Part shown: positions 1 through 6,368 of the stretch, one piece after another
How the letters are laid out: each line of letters opens with the position of its first letter
Position numbering within the stretch: the first letter of the stretch is position 1
NCBI GenBank assembly: GCA_030043155.1
Contig: JASHYE010000092.1
Span: forward strand, 1-10,422
Source of the DNA: Candidatus Acidiferrales bacterium
GTDB lineage: Bacteria > Acidobacteriota > Terriglobia > Acidoferrales > UBA7541
Length of the DNA: 10,422 nucleotides
Reading direction: 5' to 3'
Position numbers and translations under genes: made by a program
The notes under the pieces: model-generated
Told to the model about the DNA's origin: nothing
Database searches by the model: none
Seen by the model: the letters and a program-made list of their open reading frames with translations, nothing else

Positions 1-1382
1 GTATCCGGATTGAAACCGACGCAAAGAATGACTGCATCAGCGGTGGAAAGCAAAGGTTCCATTTTTGGATCGAGGGTTCCTCTTGCGGCGAGCGGCGCGT
101 ACAAGACTTTTATATCGGAGGCCACATGTTCATCTGGTCCGGCGTGGGCAAGTGTGTTGGATGGATTCACGGTCTGCGACAAGTAATTGCTGACGCCTTC
201 GAGATAGCTGACTTGACTGAAAGGTATCGTTTGGGAACTGCCACCACCGCCGACGACTGCGGGATAAGCATCCGGGCCGAGTACAGCGATCGTCTTTAGT
301 TTCCTTGGCTCGAGCGGCAGGAGATTGCCGTCATTCTTCAGTAGAACCATGCTCTCGCGCGCTTCCTCGCGTGCGATTTCGCGGCCCCGCTGATCGTAAA
401 GAGGGATGCTGGGATCGGTTTGGTCGCGATCAAAGAAGCCAAATTGAATGGCTTTGCGCAGGATGCGTCGGACTTTGTCGTCGATAGTGGCGACTGACAC
501 TCTGCCTTGCTGGATGGCGGGGAGAAGATTCGCGGGCGTCATGTATATTGCGGAAGGCATTTCCAAATCAAGCCCGGCGTTTGCGGCGGCGACTCCGTCG
601 TAAGTGGCGCCCCAATCGGACATTAAAATTCCGTCGAATCCCCATTCGTGCTTTAGGATGTCGATATTGAGGTGCGCGTTTTGCGTCATGTGCTGTCCGT
701 TAACGAGGTTGTAGGCGTCCATCACGGCTCCGACGTGGGCCTCGCGAACCGCGGCTTCGAAGGCAGGCAGGTAAATTTCCCGCAGCGTGCGCTCGTCCAC
801 AACGGCATTGATGTGGTGGCGATCATATTCCATGTTGTTGGCCACGAAATGCTTCACAGTAGCGATGACGTCTTGGCTTTGGATCCCTTCGACGACCGAG
901 ACGGCCATGCACGAGGCGAGATAGGGATCTTCGCCGAAGTATTCGAAGTTGCGGCCGTTCATGGGAGCGCGATAAATGTTCAGGCCGGGAGCAAGTACGA
1001 TGTTGACGCCGCGAGCGCGGGCATCGCGACCCATCGAGGTTCCCACGCGCCGGGCAAGGTCAGTATTCCAGGAAGCGGCGAGCGCGATTCCAGCGGGATA
1101 AGCGGTCGTGGGTCCGTAATCGTGAACGCCGAGCGGGCCGTCGGACATTTTCAGAGACGGGATGCCGAGGCGTGGAATCGGACGCGTAAAAAAATTGTGC
1201 ATCCCGCCGATAAGAGTAATTTTCTCATCCAACGTCATTTGGCTGAGGAGAGCGTCGACGCGTTTTTCGACGTTCGCAGGCGATGACGTTTGTATTTGAG
1301 GCTGCGGTTGCGTCTGCGCCGGTGCAAAAGGAATCGCGAGGGCCAATAGCAGAAATACGAGCATTCTTCGCATTTTCACCAT
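1..1382 (-). CDS. Secreted glycoside hydrolase family 3 beta-glucosidase-like enzyme (partial, C-terminus beyond left edge)
   Basis: The reverse-strand frame is open from about 1382 to the window edge (460 codons) and reads as the N-terminal part of a GH3 enzyme, which releases terminal beta-linked glucose or related sugars from oligosaccharides. Residues 1-22 form a signal peptide: charged start MVKMRR, hydrophobic core, APA|QT cleavage site, so the enzyme is exported. The GH3 TIM-barrel follows, with a conserved DGPLGV segment, the Lys-His pair of KHFVANN (K177, H178), and the nucleophile motif MSDWG with Asp256. At about residue 336 the segment AREEARESMVLLKNDGNLLP opens the second alpha/beta sandwich domain, which continues past the edge. 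Family members are usually 700-850 residues, so roughly a third is missing, including the likely acid/base residue. In-frame ATGs at 1391 and 1373 are alternative starts; none has a clear Shine-Dalgarno. Family is certain; substrate is not. Confidence 0.93.
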   Translation of the reverse strand, partial: MVKMRRMLVFLLLALAIPFAPAQTQPQPQIQTSSPANVEKRVDALLSQMTLDEKITLIGGMHNFFTRPIPRLGIPSLKMSDGPLGVHDYGPTTAYPAGIALAASWNTDLARRVGTSMGRDARARGVNIVLAPGLNIYRAPMNGRNFEYFGEDPYLASCMAVSVVEGIQSQDVIATVKHFVANNMEYDRHHINAVVDERTLREIYLPAFEAAVREAHVGAVMDAYNLVNGQHMTQNAHLNIDILKHEWGFDGILMSDWGATYDGVAAANAGLDLEMPSAIYMTPANLLPAIQQGRVSVATIDDKVRRILRKAIQFGFFDRDQTDPSIPLYDQRGREIAREEARESMVLLKNDGNLLPLEPRKLKTIAVLGPDAYPAVVGGGGSSQTIPFSQVSYLEGVSNYLSQTVNPSNTLAHAGPDEHVASDIKVLYAPLAARGTLDPKMEPLLSTADAVILCVGFNPD

Positions 1383-1459
1383 GAACAGCATGAGCGGAGT
1401 GTAACTGAGGCGGGCTGTGCTGTGCCATAAAGCTCTTCAGGGATGACAGCGTTTCGGAA

Positions 1460-1493
1460 TGAACAGTTGATAGTTCAGAGTTTAAGCCTGAAC
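1460..1493. repeat. Cluster of three inverted TGAAC/GTTCA half-sites upstream of the GH3 gene
   Basis: TGAAC at 1460-1464, GTTCAG at 1473-1478 and CTGAAC at 1488-1493 form two overlapping inverted pairs that share the middle half-site. The outer pair has a perfect 6-bp match around a 9-base spacer. The cluster lies about 80-110 bases upstream of the GH3 start, in the 200-base gap between that gene and the preceding minus-strand unit. There is no T-run after it on either strand, so it does not look like an intrinsic terminator. A repressor or activator site for the sugar hydrolase is possible, but this is inference. Confidence 0.3.
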
Positions 1494-1584
1494 GGCGAAA
1501 GCAGCAGCGTTTTTTGCAGAATACACTGAGCCCGACGCGTGATCAGGGAGAGAAAATCGGACCGGCTCGTGAATGTCCGCCGCT

Positions 1585-1965
1585 TCAGCGGATGCCGAGC
1601 TTGTCAATGATGCGAACGACGTCTTTTTGAGAGACATCGTAGAGTTCGTGCTCGTCTTCCTGTTCGAGCCGTTCGCGCAAATATTCGGCAGCGATGAAGC
1701 TTGCTTCGCGATCGGTCAGGCTGCGCTTCGAGTGTTCGCGAAATTCCACGAAACCAGTGTGGGCGAGGCCAAGGATGACGCCTTTGCCGTCGACGTAGAA
1801 TTTGCAGTCAATAGTGTCAGCATGACGCGTGGCAATGGCATTCCACACGTGAGAGAAGCGGACACGGTAGACCATGTCCGTCATTTTCGACGCTACTTCG
1901 AACGGCTTAACGAAATCACTCATCGCGCCTTGGTTTGGAATGCGCGAGACGGTTTGTGCGCTCAT
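1585..1965 (-). CDS. Hypothetical protein, 126 residues, last gene of the aminotransferase-GNAT unit
   Basis: I do not recognise this family. The protein is soluble, without a signal peptide or membrane segment. Its middle has alternating short hydrophobic runs that suggest beta-strands (VYRVRFSHVW, DCKFYVDGKGVILGL). It continues into a charged, probably helical segment (DREASFIAAEYLRERLEQEDEHEL) and ends with a short helix-like tail (KDVVRIIDKLGIR). The start at 1965 has an AAGGA sequence 10 bases upstream; a second ATG at 1923 has AAGG closer to it and would give 112 residues. It begins 39 bases after the GNAT gene stop on the same strand, so co-transcription with that gene and the aminotransferase is likely. 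The opposite-strand frame across the same bases gives a V/F/A-rich shadow typical of antisense reading. Coding status is likely, function unknown. Confidence 0.7.
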   Translation of the reverse strand: MSAQTVSRIPNQGAMSDFVKPFEVASKMTDMVYRVRFSHVWNAIATRHADTIDCKFYVDGKGVILGLAHTGFVEFREHSKRSLTDREASFIAAEYLRERLEQEDEHELYDVSQKDVVRIIDKLGIR

Positions 1966-2004
1966 TGAATTGCTTTTCCTTCCACAAAAAATCCTACCAC
2001 AACG

Positions 2005-2463
2005 CTACGAATGCTGCGCGTACAGACCTGCACGATGAATTTCCATGAGCCTCTCCGGATGCGCAAGAGGCGTGAAGCCGAATTTTTCGTACAGTCCGTG
2101 TGCGTCGCGCGTGACCAGCAGCCAGCGCCGGAGGCCCTGCAATTCCGGATGGGACATGATGCATTCCATCAGCCATTTTGCCAAGCCGCGGCCGCGAAAC
2201 TTGGGAAGAACAAACACATCAGCCAGATAAGCGAAAGTGGAATGGTCGGAAATCACACGCGCGAAGCCGATCTGTTCTTTGCCGCGAAACAGTCCAAAAC
2301 ATAAGGAATTCCGGACTGATTTTCTCACGATCGCGCGAGGGATTCCGGTTGCCCAGTAAGATTCGTGCAAGAAACTGTGGATTACGTCGATGTTGAGCCG
2401 ATTGGGAGCTGTGGTAATGCAAAAGCCGTCTTTCCGCCACTCCGCAGCGCGCGTTTTTGCCAT
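2005..2463 (-). CDS. GNAT family N-acetyltransferase
   Basis: This 152-residue protein is a GCN5-related acyltransferase, which moves an acetyl group from acetyl-CoA to an amine on a small molecule or protein. Motif A is clear: the beta-strand YLADVFVLPKF is followed by R90-G-R-G93-L-A95, the R-x-x-G-x-A loop that binds the CoA pyrophosphate. The C-terminal DAHGLYEKFGF segment supplies Tyr125, the usual general acid position, and PERLME closes the fold. Length matches the compact single-domain family. The frame is open further upstream into the aminotransferase gene, but homology starts around residue 10 of the ATG at 2463, which lies 16 bases after the aminotransferase stop; no good Shine-Dalgarno is present, so coupling to the upstream gene is plausible. 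The substrate cannot be predicted. Confidence 0.9.
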   Translation of the reverse strand: MAKTRAAEWRKDGFCITTAPNRLNIDVIHSFLHESYWATGIPRAIVRKSVRNSLCFGLFRGKEQIGFARVISDHSTFAYLADVFVLPKFRGRGLAKWLMECIMSHPELQGLRRWLLVTRDAHGLYEKFGFTPLAHPERLMEIHRAGLYAQHS

Positions 2464-2479
2464 GGGCAGTCGCGCGGCC

Positions 2480-3688
2480 TTACTTGTGAACCGCAACGGC
2501 CGCATGCGCGTCCGAGTAGCTGCGAATGGCCGCACCAACTCCGGCTCCCGCAGAAAGACGGAAGCCCTGGTCGAGCAAACATTTCTCAAACGCCGCGAGG
2601 AACAGCAGGACGTTGGCTTTCTGACAGCCGTGTCCCATCAAACCGACGCGCCAGAGTTTGCCTTTCAGAGGGCCGAAGCCGCCGCCAATCTCAATGTTGA
2701 ATTCATCGAGCAACTGATTGCGAAGCTTCGCATCGCTGACGCCCGCAGGAACTTTCATTCCGGTGACGGTGACCTGGCGATCTTTCGGATTCTCGACGAA
2801 AAGCTCGATGCCCATGGCTTCCACGCCCGCGACCAATGCGTCGCGATTCTCGCGATGACGCGCCCAGCGGGTCTCGAGACCCTCTTCGAGGACGATGCGC
2901 ATGGCCTCACGCAAAGCGTAAACAAGAGAAATCGGCGCCGTGTGATGGTAGGTGCGCTCTTTGCCCCAGTAATTCATGGTTGTGGTCAAATCGAAATACC
3001 AGCTCTGCACGGGAGTTTTGCGCGTTCGTAGTACTTCTTCGGCGCGCGCATTGACGGTGATTGGCGACATTCCCGGAGGAGCGCTCAGCGCTTTTTGCGA
3101 TCCGCTGAAGCAGATATCGATTTGTGTGCGGTCGACGTTGATGGGCATTCCGGCGAGGGTCGAGACGGTATCGGCGACAAGGAGCGCGCCCAGTTCATCG
3201 GCGACCTTGCGCATGGAATCGAGATCGGTGACAACGGAAGTGGAGCTTTCGCCATGGGTGACGCCCAGAACCTTGATCTTCTTGCCTTTGCCGGCGCGGC
3301 GAACGTCATCTGGATCGCACGGGCGGCCGTAGGGCGCTTCGACGCGAACTATTTTTGCCAGAGTCCGTTCGGCAATGATGGCCATGCGTTCGCTGAATGC
3401 GCCGTTGACGCAGATGATGGCTTCGTCGCCCGCTTCGAGCGGGTTGAGCACGGCGGCTTCGATCCCGCCGGAACCGGAGGCAGAAATAGGGAATGTCAGC
3501 CGGTTCTGCGTCTGAAAGATTTGCCGCAGGAGGACCTGAACGTCGCCCATCATTTCGAGGAACCACGGGTCCAAATGGCCGACAATGGGCGTGGACATCG
3601 CCCGGTAGACTCGCGGATCGATTTGCGAGGGCCCGGGAGTCAACATCAAGCGATTCGGGGGAAGCAATTCACCAATGGGCGAGTTCAT
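2480..3688 (-). CDS. Class V PLP-dependent aminotransferase (alanine/serine-glyoxylate aminotransferase type)
   Basis: A 402-residue fold-type I PLP enzyme of the alanine-glyoxylate / serine-pyruvate aminotransferase group, which typically converts glyoxylate to glycine using alanine or serine as amino donor. The family opening is visible (LMLTPGPSQIDPRV, then STPIVGHLDP). SGSGG at 71-75 holds the PLP phosphate, Asp173 in LLVADTVSTLAGMP pairs with the pyridine nitrogen, and Lys199 in SGSQKALSAPPG is the Schiff-base lysine. YHHTAP at 247-252 and Arg347 in LWRVGLMG, the usual carboxylate-binding arginine, complete the active site. Length is slightly above the usual 380-390, with an Ala-rich tail after residue 380. 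The ATG has AGGA 7 bases upstream. It is the first gene of a three-gene minus-strand unit. The exact amino donor is uncertain; PucG-like ureidoglycine-glyoxylate activity cannot be excluded. Confidence 0.93.
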   Translation of the reverse strand: MNSPIGELLPPNRLMLTPGPSQIDPRVYRAMSTPIVGHLDPWFLEMMGDVQVLLRQIFQTQNRLTFPISASGSGGIEAAVLNPLEAGDEAIICVNGAFSERMAIIAERTLAKIVRVEAPYGRPCDPDDVRRAGKGKKIKVLGVTHGESSTSVVTDLDSMRKVADELGALLVADTVSTLAGMPINVDRTQIDICFSGSQKALSAPPGMSPITVNARAEEVLRTRKTPVQSWYFDLTTTMNYWGKERTYHHTAPISLVYALREAMRIVLEEGLETRWARHRENRDALVAGVEAMGIELFVENPKDRQVTVTGMKVPAGVSDAKLRNQLLDEFNIEIGGGFGPLKGKLWRVGLMGHGCQKANVLLFLAAFEKCLLDQGFRLSAGAGVGAAIRSYSDAHAAVAVHK

Positions 3689-3888
3689 TTTCGTTCCTAA
3701 CTGCGCGTGCTGCCTTTGAAATGATTGCTTCTGTGGCCGGGAGCCGTGCGGCTTCTAAGGGCAGGCAGGCGCTCTGTTTTCGTAATTGACGCCCGGTCCA
3801 ACAGGATAGTCTCTCCAATTTCAGGTGCGGCGGTCAACATCCAAAATGGCTGGTGTGTGGCGACACATTGCACGGAGCAGAGGGAAAA

Positions 3889-4131
3889 TCAGTGGCGATC
3901 CGTGCAGAGGCTGAATTCGCGGCGGTCGAGCTGGCGCATGAACTCACCCGTGTCGAGTTGAACGGTGAGTTGTTGTGTCCCTTTGAATTTCTGAACCGCC
4001 GTCACGGTTCCGCGGCGCTGGGTGACGTTGTGGATCACGCGGTCGCCAACCTGCATCTCGCGAGTGAATCCGCTGCCGCCATCGAGAGCACCTTCGATTT
4101 TGCGCTGAAGCGATTTAAGCAATCCAGCCAT
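3889..4131 (-). CDS. Small hypothetical protein, 80 residues, possible SH3-like beta-barrel
   Basis: I do not recognise a named family. The N-terminal 25 residues (MAGLLKSLQRKIEGALDGG) look like an amphipathic helix. The rest (MQVGDRVIHNVTQRRGTVTAV, then TQQLTVQLDTGEF, then RREFSLC) has the spacing of a small all-beta domain in which a VGDRV strand leads into a GTV strand, as in KOW, CarD-N or SH3-like barrels; that comparison is an inference from pattern only. The start at 4131 has AAGAG 8 bases upstream. The frame stays open to 4278, but the upstream part is Cys/Ser/Pro-rich and unlike a protein. It stands alone, 200 bases upstream of the aminotransferase start and divergent from the first PilZ gene. 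The overlapping plus-strand frame is an antisense shadow. Confidence 0.65.
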   Translation of the reverse strand: MAGLLKSLQRKIEGALDGGSGFTREMQVGDRVIHNVTQRRGTVTAVQKFKGTQQLTVQLDTGEFMRQLDRREFSLCTDRH

Positions 4132-4194
4132 TGGTTTTGCTCTTGAAATGCCTAAATTCCCAAGAAATAGGGCCGGCTGAGAGGGTCGGGAACT

Positions 4195-4223
4195 AGCATC
4201 GCGCCAAGGGAGATGCAGGTCAA
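4195..4223 (-). promoter_or_regulatory. Possible weak sigma-70-type promoter for the 80-residue protein gene
   Basis: On the reverse strand, TTGACC (4223-4218) is followed after 17 bases by GATGCT (4200-4195). The -35 hexamer matches 5 of 6 consensus positions, the -10 only 3, so this is weak. It would start transcription about 55-60 bases upstream of the ATG at 4131. The rest of the 270-base divergent gap 4132-4401 shows no strong hairpin, riboswitch or second promoter that I can support. Confidence 0.25.
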
Positions 4224-4401
4224 GATTTGTGTTAATGGAAGTGCTTTCGTGGCAACAGCAACCCCGCGAAGCCAGCATGTTGGGTAGTAACCGGCAGAGC
4301 GCGGCGCGATTTGAGTCCTATTGCCCAAACTGCGATGCGCAGCTATCGTGTATGGCCGGACAAGGTAAGCAATCGAGTCTTGGATACTAGAGAGGATTTG
4401 C

Positions 4402-4734
4402 GTGCAAAAAGAGAGCGAAAGCGGGTCGGAACGGCGCGCGATGCGGCGACATCCGTTTGTGGCGCTGGCTGAGCTCATCGGCGTGGGCAGCAACCAGCGC
4501 GTTTCGGCGCAAACGACACAGTTGAGCATGACGGGCTGCTACCTCGGTGCGGCAAATCCCTTCCCAGAGGGCGCGCGCATCCGCATTCGGCTGATGAAAG
4601 ACGGCGCAACGTTTGAGAGCGAAGGGCGAGTACTGCATGTGCATGCGGAGTTTGGCATGGGCGTGATATTCGAGAACGTTCCGCCGGAGCAGCAGAATCA
4701 GCTGGATTCGTGGCTGGACAAGGCACAGATCTAA
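4402..4734 (+). CDS. PilZ domain protein with degenerate c-di-GMP signature
   Basis: A 110-residue single PilZ domain. PilZ proteins bind cyclic di-GMP and relay it to motility, surface or secretion machinery by protein contact. The arginine motif is present twice in register (R11-x-x-x-R15 and R12-x-x-x-R16, in ERRAMRRHP). The second signature reads Q40-L-S42-M-T-G45 instead of the usual D/N-x-S-x-x-G, so the residue that contacts the guanine is altered. The C-terminal part (SEGRVLHVHAEFGMGVIFENV) matches the closing strands of the barrel. GTG at 4402 is the start: GAGGA ends 5 bases upstream and no better codon lies nearby. The gene faces the second PilZ gene, with 92 bases between their stops. 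The altered residue may weaken or remove ligand binding; the fold assignment itself is firm. Confidence 0.87.
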   Translation: MQKESESGSERRAMRRHPFVALAELIGVGSNQRVSAQTTQLSMTGCYLGAANPFPEGARIRIRLMKDGATFESEGRVLHVHAEFGMGVIFENVPPEQQNQLDSWLDKAQI

Positions 4735-4826
4735 TTTCCGAAAACCTAAGCTTCCCCCCTGCTAAAACCATACCTCAGCGTTCACGCCTTTCGGAGCGCA
4801 CGAGAGGAACTGTGATACGTCTGAAG

Positions 4827-5171
4827 CTATGCGGTGTAACCCAGGGGGACCAGCTCGTAGTAATCGAACTGAATCCCAATCCCCCGCCGTCCCCATAGGC
4901 GGCCGCGCTTGTCGACTCGAACCACCCGTCCTACACAGCGCCACGCCCGTTCGGGTTTGCCACTGATCTCTTCGGGCATGGTGAATTGAAGCTCCACTGG
5001 CATGCCCATGCTCACGGGCAGCGACGTAGAAAAGTAAACGCCACGCCGAGAGATGTTCACGGATTCCGTCTTTACTTCCTCCACGCCGGCATCGGAAAAG
5101 GGGCGGAATTGGATAGGAAGGCGAAGATCCATTCTGGGAGTAAGACGGCGGTCAACACGCTTGCTAGTCAT
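4827..5171 (-). CDS. PilZ domain protein with canonical c-di-GMP-binding motif
   Basis: A 114-residue stand-alone PilZ domain, expected to be a cytoplasmic cyclic di-GMP receptor. Both ligand motifs are intact: R9-L-T-P-R13 and N39-I-S-R-R-G44, followed by the strand VYFSTSLPVSMGMPVELQF and the closing GIGIQFDYYEL. Between them, CVGRVVRVDKRGRLWGRRG is a basic loop longer than the matching region of the convergent PilZ neighbour. The ATG at 5171 is favoured over an upstream in-frame ATG at 5210 because GGAG sits 7 bases before it and the extra residues are Pro-rich and not domain-like. It has its own promoter-like sequence (5221-5249) and is downstream of, but probably not co-transcribed with, the vWA gene. 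The output partner is not evident from the window. Confidence 0.9.
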   Translation of the reverse strand: MTSKRVDRRLTPRMDLRLPIQFRPFSDAGVEEVKTESVNISRRGVYFSTSLPVSMGMPVELQFTMPEEISGKPERAWRCVGRVVRVDKRGRLWGRRGIGIQFDYYELVPLGYTA

Positions 5172-5220
5172 GGTTTTGCTCCAAAGCCTGGGAGGGGGAC
5201 TTGCAGGCAACTGAAGATTG

Positions 5221-5249
5221 ATTCTACGCTCTCACAAGGTCTGCGGCAA
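5221..5249 (-). promoter_or_regulatory. Candidate sigma-70-type promoter of the canonical PilZ gene
   Basis: Read on the reverse strand, TTGCCG (5249-5244), a 17-base spacer and TAGAAT (5226-5221) resemble a housekeeping promoter (4/6 and 5/6 matches). Transcription would start near 5214, about 43 bases before the ATG at 5171. The -35 hexamer overlaps a small inverted repeat, GCAAA-aa-TTTGC, at 5246-5257. Confidence 0.45.
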
Positions 5250-5265
5250 AAATTTGCATGCGGTG

Positions 5266-5280
5266 TTCACTGATAGTGAA
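5266..5280. repeat. Palindrome TTCACT-gat-AGTGAA upstream of the PilZ promoter
   Basis: A perfect 6-bp inverted repeat with a 3-base centre lies 17 bases upstream of the candidate -35 of the canonical PilZ gene and about 30 bases downstream of the vWA gene stop. It is AT-rich and has no adjacent T-run on the reverse strand, so a transcription-factor site is more likely than a terminator for the vWA gene. Function is inference. Confidence 0.3.
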
Positions 5281-5309
5281 GGGACTGGGTTAGCTAAGGA
5301 TTGCTGAGT

Positions 5310-6257
5310 TCAGTCAGCCGCTGAAACATATACCCGCTTGGGTGCCAGCAGTTTCACGCCAGATATCTCGGTGGCTACTTTCAAATTGTGGAACCCTGGT
5401 TTCCCGGACGGAGTTGCTCGGAACGTTAGCAGGTACTGCTGGCCGAGCATTTGATGGAGGTCATCGAGAAAGGGTTGAAATGAGATAGGAGTATCGGTTC
5501 CCTGAGTGAATGAATAGCCGCCGGTGTCAGAAGTGAGTTCACTGAGCGAGCCTTGGCCGTTGAGATTGAGGACTTGATTTCTTGTAATGCGCCCCGAGCT
5601 GACGAAAATGCTGAAAATGGTCACGTGGGATACTTGCGCGTCACGAATGGCCGTCTGCAGCCCGGGATTTTCCTCCGGCTGAGTATCAGAAAAGCCGTAT
5701 GTGGCGTCGATGCCGTCGCTGATGAGGAGAACCTCACGGAAGTTCGATTCGCCGGGCCAGTTTTCGATGAGGCCGGATAATGCCGAATAAACACTGGTGT
5801 TCCCCGCGGCGGGGCCGATTGTGATGTGCAACGCTTGGGTGATTGCCGCGCGGTCGGATGTGAAAGGCTGTTCGACTCGAGCAGTGCCGTTTAGCGTGTA
5901 GGCCAGTCCGACCTGAGCATTCCGCGGCAAGGTTTGGACGAATTGCGAGATATCCTTGAATTGAGCGCCAAGCCGTGAAGTGGCATCCGAATCGATGAGA
6001 ATCATTAGCTGGATTGGTAAATCGGTCTGGCTCAGGGGCTCGAAACCGGTTACGGGGCGCGGATTTTTGTCTTCGTGAACCAGAACGTCTCGCGCGGAAA
6101 GTGTGGAAGCCGAACCGCGTTTGGCTTGGGCCGTGACCATTACCTGCACCGCGGCATTTGAAGGCGCAGTATTTTGGGCAAATAGCCAAGTAGGCGCAAA
6201 TAACACCGCAAAGAAGAGGGCTCCAGCAGGCACGAGAAGCGAATTCTTCATGTTCAT
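5310..6257 (-). CDS. Secreted VWFA-related Acidobacterial domain protein (TIGR03436-like)
   Basis: A 315-residue exported protein with one von Willebrand factor A domain, of the family expanded in Acidobacteriota; the role of that family is unknown, though vWA domains generally mediate protein contacts. Residues 1-27 are a signal peptide ending in LFA|QN. A short N-terminal region (VQVMVTAQAKRG, then ARDVLVHEDKN, then VTGFEPL) is typical of the family. The vWA strand LMILIDSDATSR gives a metal-site motif D89-S-D91-A-T93, where the standard motif is D-x-S-x-S; Thr154 (GNTSVYSAL) and Asp181 (LLISDGID) fill the other metal positions. The C-terminus (QYLLTFRATPSGKPGFHNLKV) is the family's closing beta segment. 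The ATG at 6257 has GGAG 8 bases upstream; an in-frame ATG at 6251 is less well placed. It is divergent from the lactate monooxygenase-like gene. Confidence 0.88.
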   Translation of the reverse strand: MNMKNSLLVPAGALFFAVLFAPTWLFAQNTAPSNAAVQVMVTAQAKRGSASTLSARDVLVHEDKNPRPVTGFEPLSQTDLPIQLMILIDSDATSRLGAQFKDISQFVQTLPRNAQVGLAYTLNGTARVEQPFTSDRAAITQALHITIGPAAGNTSVYSALSGLIENWPGESNFREVLLISDGIDATYGFSDTQPEENPGLQTAIRDAQVSHVTIFSIFVSSGRITRNQVLNLNGQGSLSELTSDTGGYSFTQGTDTPISFQPFLDDLHQMLGQQYLLTFRATPSGKPGFHNLKVATEISGVKLLAPKRVYVSAAD

Positions 6258-6289
6258 CCGTTTGGCTCCAGAATTTTGGTGGGTGAGCT

Positions 6290-6306
6290 CATCTCTAAAT
6301 TAGATG
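6290..6306. repeat. Inverted repeat CATCT-n7-AGATG in the vWA/monooxygenase divergent gap
   Basis: CATCT (6290-6294) and AGATG (6302-6306) are perfect inverted arms. Nested inside is an alternative palindrome, TCTAA-a-TTAGA (6293-6303). On the reverse strand TCTAAT resembles a -10 hexamer for the vWA gene, but no matching -35 is visible 17 bases upstream. It may be an operator shared by the two divergent genes; this is inference. Confidence 0.25.
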
Positions 6307-6330
6307 TGTGCAGTGAAATTTTGGGTACTT

Positions 6331-6342
6331 CGAGCGAGCTCG
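6331..6342. repeat. Palindrome CGAGC-ga-GCTCG at the -35 position of the monooxygenase promoter
   Basis: A 5-bp perfect inverted repeat with a 2-base centre lies 10 bases upstream of the TATAAT at 6353-6358, covering the place where a -35 hexamer would be. No recognisable TTGACA-like sequence occurs there. This arrangement suits a regulator that recruits or blocks RNA polymerase, but the element is short and GC-rich and could be chance. Confidence 0.25.
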
Positions 6343-6352
6343 GCGCGCAGTG

Positions 6353-6358
6353 TATAAT
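6353..6358 (+). promoter_or_regulatory. -10 element (TATAAT) giving a near-leaderless start for the monooxygenase-like gene
   Basis: A perfect -10 consensus ends 10 bases before the ATG at 6369. Standard spacing puts the transcription start near 6365, leaving about 4 untranslated bases, and no Shine-Dalgarno sequence lies in front of this ATG. The two observations fit together as a leaderless or near-leaderless mRNA. The -35 region is poor (TTCGAG at 6329-6334 with an 18-base spacer), so activation by a regulator would be expected. Confidence 0.45.
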
Positions 6359-6368
6359 TCGCGACTCG

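Noticed and set aside
672..1286. 204-codon plus-strand open frame
   Set aside because: It lies antisense to the GH3 gene; its V/H/A-rich product has no family resemblance, while the reverse strand carries all GH3 motifs.
1573..1968. 131-codon plus-strand frame almost exactly opposite the 126-residue minus-strand gene
   Set aside because: Its composition (V, F and A runs) is typical of reading a real gene backwards, and the minus-strand product is more protein-like and sits in an operon.
3095..3700. 201-codon plus-strand open frame, and the similar one at 2390-3031
   Set aside because: Both are antisense shadows of the aminotransferase, whose PLP-binding residues are on the minus strand.
3740..3755. 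GC-rich hairpin (7 pairs including one wobble) upstream of the aminotransferase
   Set aside because: The loop is only 2 bases and no T-run follows on either strand, so it does not support a terminator; it is probably incidental.
4132..4401. Possible c-di-GMP riboswitch in the gap upstream of the first PilZ gene
   Set aside because: I looked for the conserved GEMM core and paired stems and could not fit them. A covariance-model search (Infernal against Rfam) would be decisive.
4735..4826. Bidirectional terminator between the convergent PilZ genes
   Set aside because: No stem longer than 3-4 pairs with a T-run could be found in the 92-base gap.
5734..6189. 151-codon minus-strand frame
   Set aside because: It lies within the vWA gene on the same strand in another frame; R/P/H-rich and without motifs.
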